Below, piece after piece: positions 6,457 to 9,132 of a stretch of DNA of 9,132 nucleotides. How positions within the stretch are numbered: position 1 is the first letter of the stretch; each line of letters opens with the position of its first letter. Where the stretch lies: contig JAEYWB010000481.1 of the NCBI GenBank assembly GCA_023429275.1, forward strand, positions 1 through 9,132, read 5' to 3'. The translations under genes were made by a program, and so were the position numbers. This DNA is from Planctomycetota bacterium (lineage in GTDB: Bacteria; Planctomycetota; Planctomycetia; Planctomycetales; Planctomycetaceae). The notes beneath the pieces are model-generated. The model was not told the origin of the DNA. It saw nothing but the letters and a program-made list of their open reading frames with translations, and ran no database searches.

Positions 6457-6472
6457 GCAGACTCACGTCTGC
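6457..6472. repeat. REP-like palindrome
   Basis: GCAGAC-TCAC-GTCTGC is a perfect 6-base stem with a 4-base loop inside intergenic DNA. The sequence resembles short extragenic palindromes (GCAGACNNACGTCTGC type) that I associate with planctomycete genomes; this link is from memory and not tested here. Confidence 0.4.
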
Positions 6473-6596
6473 TCGCGCACGTCATGCAACGCGGCGCTCC
6501 CTCCAGGCGATGGGGTGAGCACTCCGCCGAGCATCTGTCGACGGACACGGTCGATGGTTGACCTGCGCAAGTTTTGTCGGCCTGACGACGTGGTTT

Positions 6597-6618
6597 TAGC
6601 CCAGGGACCCACGGGCTA
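6597..6618. repeat. REP-like TAGCCC palindrome
   Basis: TAGCCC (6597-6602) and GGGCTA (6613-6618) are perfect inverted arms around a 10-base centre, which itself contains GGG and CCC. It looks like a worn member of the TAGCCC...GGGCTA extragenic palindromes common in planctomycetes. It lies 80-100 bases before the HTH-receiver gene. Confidence 0.45.
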
Positions 6619-6647
6619 GGGAACGCCGGCCATGTCGGGGGGGACGA

Positions 6648-6663
6648 TCGAGGGAAACCTCGA
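6648..6663 (+). promoter_or_regulatory. GNRA-tetraloop hairpin in the HTH-receiver leader
   Basis: TCGAGG-GAAA-CCTCGA forms a perfect 6-base stem capped by a GAAA (GNRA) tetraloop, a very stable RNA fold. It ends 22 bases before the GGAGA ribosome site and 35 bases before the ATG at 6699. It may protect the 5' end of the message or bind a protein, if this stretch is transcribed. Confidence 0.35.
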
Positions 6664-6698
6664 ACCCGGACAAAAATGAAGATTTGGAGAGCCCCGCT

Positions 6699-7271
6699 AT
6701 GAGGACAATTTTCACGACCGGACAGGTTGCCAAGATCTGTAAGGTCGCGCCCCGCACTGTCAGCAAATGGTTCGATTCGGGCCGTCTGCGCGGGTATCGG
6801 ATTCCTGGCTCACAGGACCGCCGCATTCCCCGCGAACACCTGATCCGGTTCCTCAAGGAACACGGAATGCCCCTCGGCGAACTCGAAGATGAGGCGATGG
6901 GCAAGCTGCTCCTCGTCGGCATCGACGGAGCCGTCCGCGGCAATCTCACCGCCATTCTTACGGCGGAAGAGTTCAAGACCGAATTCGCGGCCAGCGGATT
7001 CGAAGCCGGCATCCAGGCCGAATCGCTGCATCCCGACTGCGTCGTCATCGACTTCGCCATGGGACGCAACGAAGCCCTGATGATCGCGGCGAACCTCCGC
7101 AAGAATGCGGACTACACCGACACAGTTCTGATCGCCCTTCTCTCGGACGATGACAACGCGGCCGGCTTCGACCGGTCGATGTTTAACGAAACGTTCCGCA
7201 AGCCGTTCGACTCAGCCCTGCTGGCCGAACGTGTCCGGACTCTCGTCAACCGCAAGAAGCAGTTGGCTTGA
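6699..7271 (+). CDS. MerR/excisionase-type HTH fused to a degenerate receiver domain
   Basis: A 190-residue cytosolic protein. Residues 6-57 are a winged-helix HTH of the MerR/excisionase (HTH_17) kind: TTGQVAKICKVAPRTVSKWF (6-25), then the wing RGYRIPGSQDRRIPREHLIR (31-50). Residues 69-185 form a receiver-like domain. LLLVGIDG (70-77) replaces the usual acidic pair and keeps only Asp76; VVIDFAMG (115-122) keeps the phosphoacceptor position Asp118; LLSDDD (147-152) holds the Ser/Thr-position residue Ser149; RKPF (167-170) keeps the Lys-Pro switch (Lys168). The output domain precedes the receiver, the reverse of ordinary response regulators. The start at 6699 has GGAGA eight bases upstream; a TTG at 6684 would add five residues. 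No histidine kinase gene is nearby. A DNA-binding regulator is likely; target and signal are unknown. Confidence 0.88.
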   Translation: MRTIFTTGQVAKICKVAPRTVSKWFDSGRLRGYRIPGSQDRRIPREHLIRFLKEHGMPLGELEDEAMGKLLLVGIDGAVRGNLTAILTAEEFKTEFAASGFEAGIQAESLHPDCVVIDFAMGRNEALMIAANLRKNADYTDTVLIALLSDDDNAAGFDRSMFNETFRKPFDSALLAERVRTLVNRKKQLA

Positions 7272-7577
7272 GAACCCGACGCGGACGCTGCCGCCGCTAC
7301 GGATTGCCGGCTGCTTGTCTGGCCCGGACATGGAGGAGGGGCGCTCGAGACTCGCGGTGATCGCGGGTCCTGAGGAATGTTCCGTCACGAGAAGGGCTCT
7401 CCAGTCGTGAGACCCTGCCATCTCGAACACTGTGGGTCCATCAAACCCGAGGTGGCGAGGTCGAGCGAAAGAAACCGAACGTGACAGGACGGACCGACGG
7501 ACCAGCGGGAGCTGCCGGGATCTGAGACAGACGAGTTGATGCGGAAACCGGAATCGCGGATGCGCGGCTCGAACCAG
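7272..7577 (+). other. Non-coding stretch between HTH-receiver gene and terminator
   Basis: 306 bases with no convincing gene on either strand. It includes a TCACGA...TCGTGA stem (7385-7390 with 7405-7410), and it ends at the strong terminator. It could be a long 3' untranslated region of the HTH-receiver message or a small RNA of its own. I recognise no known RNA family in it. Confidence 0.35.
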
Positions 7578-7628
7578 GCGGCCGAAGCAAAGTCTCGGGG
7601 GAGACTCGCTTCGGCCGCTTTTGCTTTT
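7578..7628 (+). terminator. Strong intrinsic (Rho-independent) terminator
   Basis: An 11-base perfect stem GCGGCCGAAGC (7578-7588) with GCTTCGGCCGC (7608-7618) encloses a second stem AGTCTC (7591-7596) with GAGACT (7601-7606) and a GGGG loop. TTTTGCTTTT (7619-7628) follows directly. The T tract is only on the plus-strand side, so the direction is clear. The nearest upstream gene end is 7271. Confidence 0.9.
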
Positions 7629-7653
7629 GCAGGGTGACATTTCTGCTCGACCG

Positions 7654-7679
7654 CCACGGCATCAGTGCTCAAGCCGTGG
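7654..7679. repeat. REP-like CCACGGC/GCCGTGG palindrome
   Basis: CCACGGC (7654-7660) and GCCGTGG (7673-7679) are perfect 7-base inverted arms with a 12-base centre, just after the terminator. The wording resembles the CCCACGGC...GCCGTGGG extragenic palindromes seen in planctomycetes, from memory only. Confidence 0.45.
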
Positions 7680-7802
7680 GCCGCAGGGTGCGTTGAGGCG
7701 CTGAGGCCTTCACAGCCCGACCACCGCTGGCCTTCCGGCTTCCGGCCTGCGAGACTGACTGCGCTCCCGCACACCGCCCCCGTCCGGTCACAGGACGTCA
7801 CC

Positions 7803-8027
7803 ATGCCGCTGCGATGGAGCCTGCTCTTCTTTCTGAATCTCGGCTGCCACTTTGTCCTGCTCGGGACCGCGCTTCAGGCCATTGCCAACGGCTCTCCTGC
7901 CGCTGCAACGCTCTCCGTGATCGTGAAGCTCCCGGGAGGCGTCGGAATCATGTTCCTGACAGCTCTCACCTGGGCGACATGCGTCGATTGGATCTACCGC
8001 CACGACTTCGACTCGCCGGAGGAGTAA
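7803..8027 (+). CDS. Small two-helix membrane protein, unknown function
   Basis: A 74-residue protein with two hydrophobic segments: about 5-28 (WSLLFFLNLGCHFVLLGTAL then QAIA) and about 45-64 (GGVGIMFLTALTWATCVDWI), separated by a short polar loop, and an acidic tail HDFDSPEE. I do not recognise a family. The ATG at 7803 begins where the membrane-protein character begins; only a weak AGGA (7791-7794) precedes it. An open frame continues upstream to 7665 but its translation is not protein-like. It sits about 120 bases before the frameshifted membrane-anchored gene on the same strand, so the two may be co-transcribed. Confidence 0.6.
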   Translation: MPLRWSLLFFLNLGCHFVLLGTALQAIANGSPAAATLSVIVKLPGGVGIMFLTALTWATCVDWIYRHDFDSPEE

Positions 8028-8148
8028 CCGGCCGCGTTCCCCGTCGGGTGGCGGGCTTACCCTGAATACTTTGCCAAATGGTGTGGTCACGCCAGACTGA
8101 GGAACGAACCGTAGGCAGACGTTCCCCTGACCAGGGCCGGTAGCGGAA

Positions 8149-8627
8149 GTGGCTGAACTTCCTCCAGCAGGCCCTTTGCCCTCGCAAGCCTCACAGGCTG
8201 CACTCATAAGCCGGCGCCGCGTCGCTCTCGCGGTCCTTCTACTTCTTGGGGCCGGCGTCACCACGTGGATCTATCGCCCGCTCAATCGTACGGAACGTCA
8301 GCTCGTTGGGGGCACGCAGTGACGACGCCCTCAGGTTGCGATTCCGAAGCGATAGAACTTCCGAAACGCTGGACTGGAGACCGGCAAAGTCTGCTTTTGG
8401 CCAGACTCGATCTTCGTGGTTGTCGACGCCCGGCGGCCGTTGGAGCGTGTCCGGAGATGTGCTTATCACTCGTTCCCCCCCGGGGAAAGATCCGTCCAGT
8501 CTGGTCTCCGAGAGGACTTTGGACCTATCTGTCGTATCAGGTCCGCGGTCATCGAAACCCGATCCGATTTGACGGGCCGGATCGAGTGAGGATCGGCAAT
8601 GTGGATCTCGAACGCGTGCGGGAGTGA
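8149..8627 (+). pseudogene. Membrane-anchored unknown protein, broken by two +1 frameshifts
   Basis: One continuous 158-residue protein appears only if one base is removed from each of two homopolymers. Frame 1 (from GTG 8149) gives a cytoplasmic N-terminus and a transmembrane helix RRRVALAVLLLLGAGVTTWI (about 22-41), then YRPLNRTERQLVG, and hits TGA at 8320-8322. Dropping one G of G5 (8308-8312) continues as ARSDDALRLRFRSDRTSE and later GRWSVSGDVLITRS. Dropping one C of C7 (8475-8481) continues as PRGKIRPVWSPRGLWTYLSY to the stop at 8625-8627. The design (single helix, RPL, ERxLVG, then a beta-rich domain with a GRW...GDVLI strand pair) is familiar from small planctomycete proteins with a lipocalin-like outer domain, function unknown. 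Either a decayed gene or two homopolymer sequencing errors. The GTG start is uncertain; an in-frame stop at 8128-8130 limits the upstream end. Confidence 0.7.
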
Positions 8628-8654
8628 CTGCGACGACGATTCTGACCAGCAGGT

Positions 8655-9132
8655 TTACCGAATCGAGAAATTCAGCGTCTGAGTCGCGATCTTGCCGCTC
8701 GACTCATCTTCGACCGTCAGCCGCAACTGGTACGGACCCGGCGGAAGCGTTGCCGGCAGGTTGATCTTGTAGCTGTTGTAGAAGTCGGTCCGCGGGGAGC
8801 GGCTTCGGTCTTCCGTCGGTTCGAAGGTCATCCGGGCGACCGGCACCTGCTGCACGCCGACGCGGACGATCTCGACCGTCGAGCGAAGCGTCGTCAGGTA
8901 GCGTCCATCGGGCGTCGGCTCGCTGCTGAAGTTGCGGATCTCGGCATAGACCAGCACCGGGACACCGGCCTGGAACTCGTCCCGCTCGAACCGCTCGAAC
9001 GCGCCGAAGCCGTCGATGCGGTGACAGAACGCGACGCTCTTCAGCTCGAGCCGGGCGGTCGACTGCAGGTGCTTCGCGGCCGCCTGGAACTGCGCGGCGG
9101 TCGCGGCCGCCCCCGCACCCGGGGGGGGGAAA
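8655..9132 (-). CDS. Planctomycete-type conserved protein of unknown function, C-terminal part (partial)
   Basis: The frame is open from the window edge (first full codon at 9131) to a TAA at 8657-8655, giving 158 residues; the start lies outside the window, and an internal ATG at 8957 is not the true start because the family-like sequence continues upstream of it. It begins with an Ala/Pro-rich linker (FPPPGAGAAATAA), then LELKSVAFCHRIDGFGAFER (28-47), FQAGVPVLVYAEIRNFSS (53-70), and a C-terminal strand set around FYNSYKINLPATLPPGPYQL (117-136), RLTVEDESSGK and LNFSI. The pattern looks like one or two beta-sandwich domains; the FCxRIDGFG and PVLVYAEIxNF words recur, as I recall, in planctomycete hypothetical proteins. 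Function is unknown. It is convergent with the frameshifted gene, 27 bases apart. Confidence 0.8.
   Translation of the reverse strand, partial: FPPPGAGAAATAAQFQAAAKHLQSTARLELKSVAFCHRIDGFGAFERFERDEFQAGVPVLVYAEIRNFSSEPTPDGRYLTTLRSTVEIVRVGVQQVPVARMTFEPTEDRSRSPRTDFYNSYKINLPATLPPGPYQLRLTVEDESSGKIATQTLNFSIR

Larger units (their letters stand above)
5823..6698. other. Long divergent intergenic region
   Basis: About 876 bases between the divergent ispE and HTH-receiver genes. Several open frames of 70-140 codons cross it on both strands (for example 6123-6548 minus and 5934-6290 plus). Their translations are rich in Arg, Pro, Ser and Cys, have no recognisable motif and lack good ribosome sites, so I do not call them genes. 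It holds the ispE promoter candidate, a second copy of its spacer palindrome at 6051-6064, palindromes at 6457-6472 and 6597-6618, a GNRA-type hairpin at 6648-6663, and a G7 run at 6637-6643. No tRNA, tmRNA, RNase P or SRP RNA signature is visible. Confidence 0.5.

Noticed and set aside
6123..6548. 141-codon open frame on the minus strand in the divergent intergenic region
   Set aside because: No ribosome site, Cys/Arg/Pro-rich composition and no recognisable motif; cannot be told from a chance open frame in GC-rich DNA.
5823..6698. Structured housekeeping RNA (tmRNA, RNase P, 6S, SRP) in the long intergenic region
   Set aside because: None of the conserved sequence blocks of these RNAs could be found by eye on either strand.
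1..9132. CRISPR array, insertion sequence, integrase, toxin-antitoxin or defence cassette
   Set aside because: No regularly spaced repeats, no terminal inverted repeats with a transposase, and no protein with such motifs. The excisionase-like HTH at 6699 is fused to a receiver domain and has no integrase nearby, so it is not read as a phage remnant.

Overview
The window looks like chromosomal DNA of a high-GC planctomycete. The evidence is a DUF1559 (prepilin-like) C-terminus followed by a small lipoprotein, a SpoVG protein carrying an inserted zinc ribbon next to ispE, a membrane HTTM (gamma-carboxylase-like) protein, and a HTH-plus-receiver protein of a kind I associate with this phylum. 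This is inferred from protein families; no rRNA or tRNA is present to confirm it.

Layout, left to right. (1) 1-710, plus strand: the last 36 residues of a DUF1559 protein, then a 146-residue lipoprotein. (2) 801-1404: a hairpin-rich leader and a short MgtC/SapB membrane protein, followed by an intergenic inverted repeat. (3) 1601-3819: a two-gene unit of an N-terminally anchored unknown protein and a multi-pass HTTM protein with an extra C-terminal domain. (4) 3907-5822, minus strand: ispE then spoVG, convergent with the HTTM unit and separated from it by a large hairpin. (5) 5823-6698: a long divergent intergenic region with a good ispE promoter candidate and several palindromes, leading to the HTH-receiver gene at 6699-7271. 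(6) 7272-7802: no convincing gene, but a textbook intrinsic terminator about 300 bp past that gene and a REP-like palindrome. (7) 7803-8627: a small two-helix membrane protein and a membrane-anchored gene that can only be read by correcting two homopolymer frameshifts. (8) 8655-9132, minus strand: the C-terminal part of a planctomycete-type beta-rich protein that runs off the window at a G9 tract.

How the genes relate: ispE (isoprenoid precursor synthesis) and spoVG (nucleic-acid-binding regulator) keep an old neighbourhood that is also known from Bacillus, although here the gap is 350 bp. The 1601 and 2344 genes probably work together in or at the membrane. Nothing in the window is a mobile element, CRISPR array or recognisable defence system. 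The best leads are the zinc-ribbon SpoVG, the HTTM pair, the inverted-order HTH-receiver protein, the double frameshift at 8308/8475, and the orphan terminator at 7578-7628.
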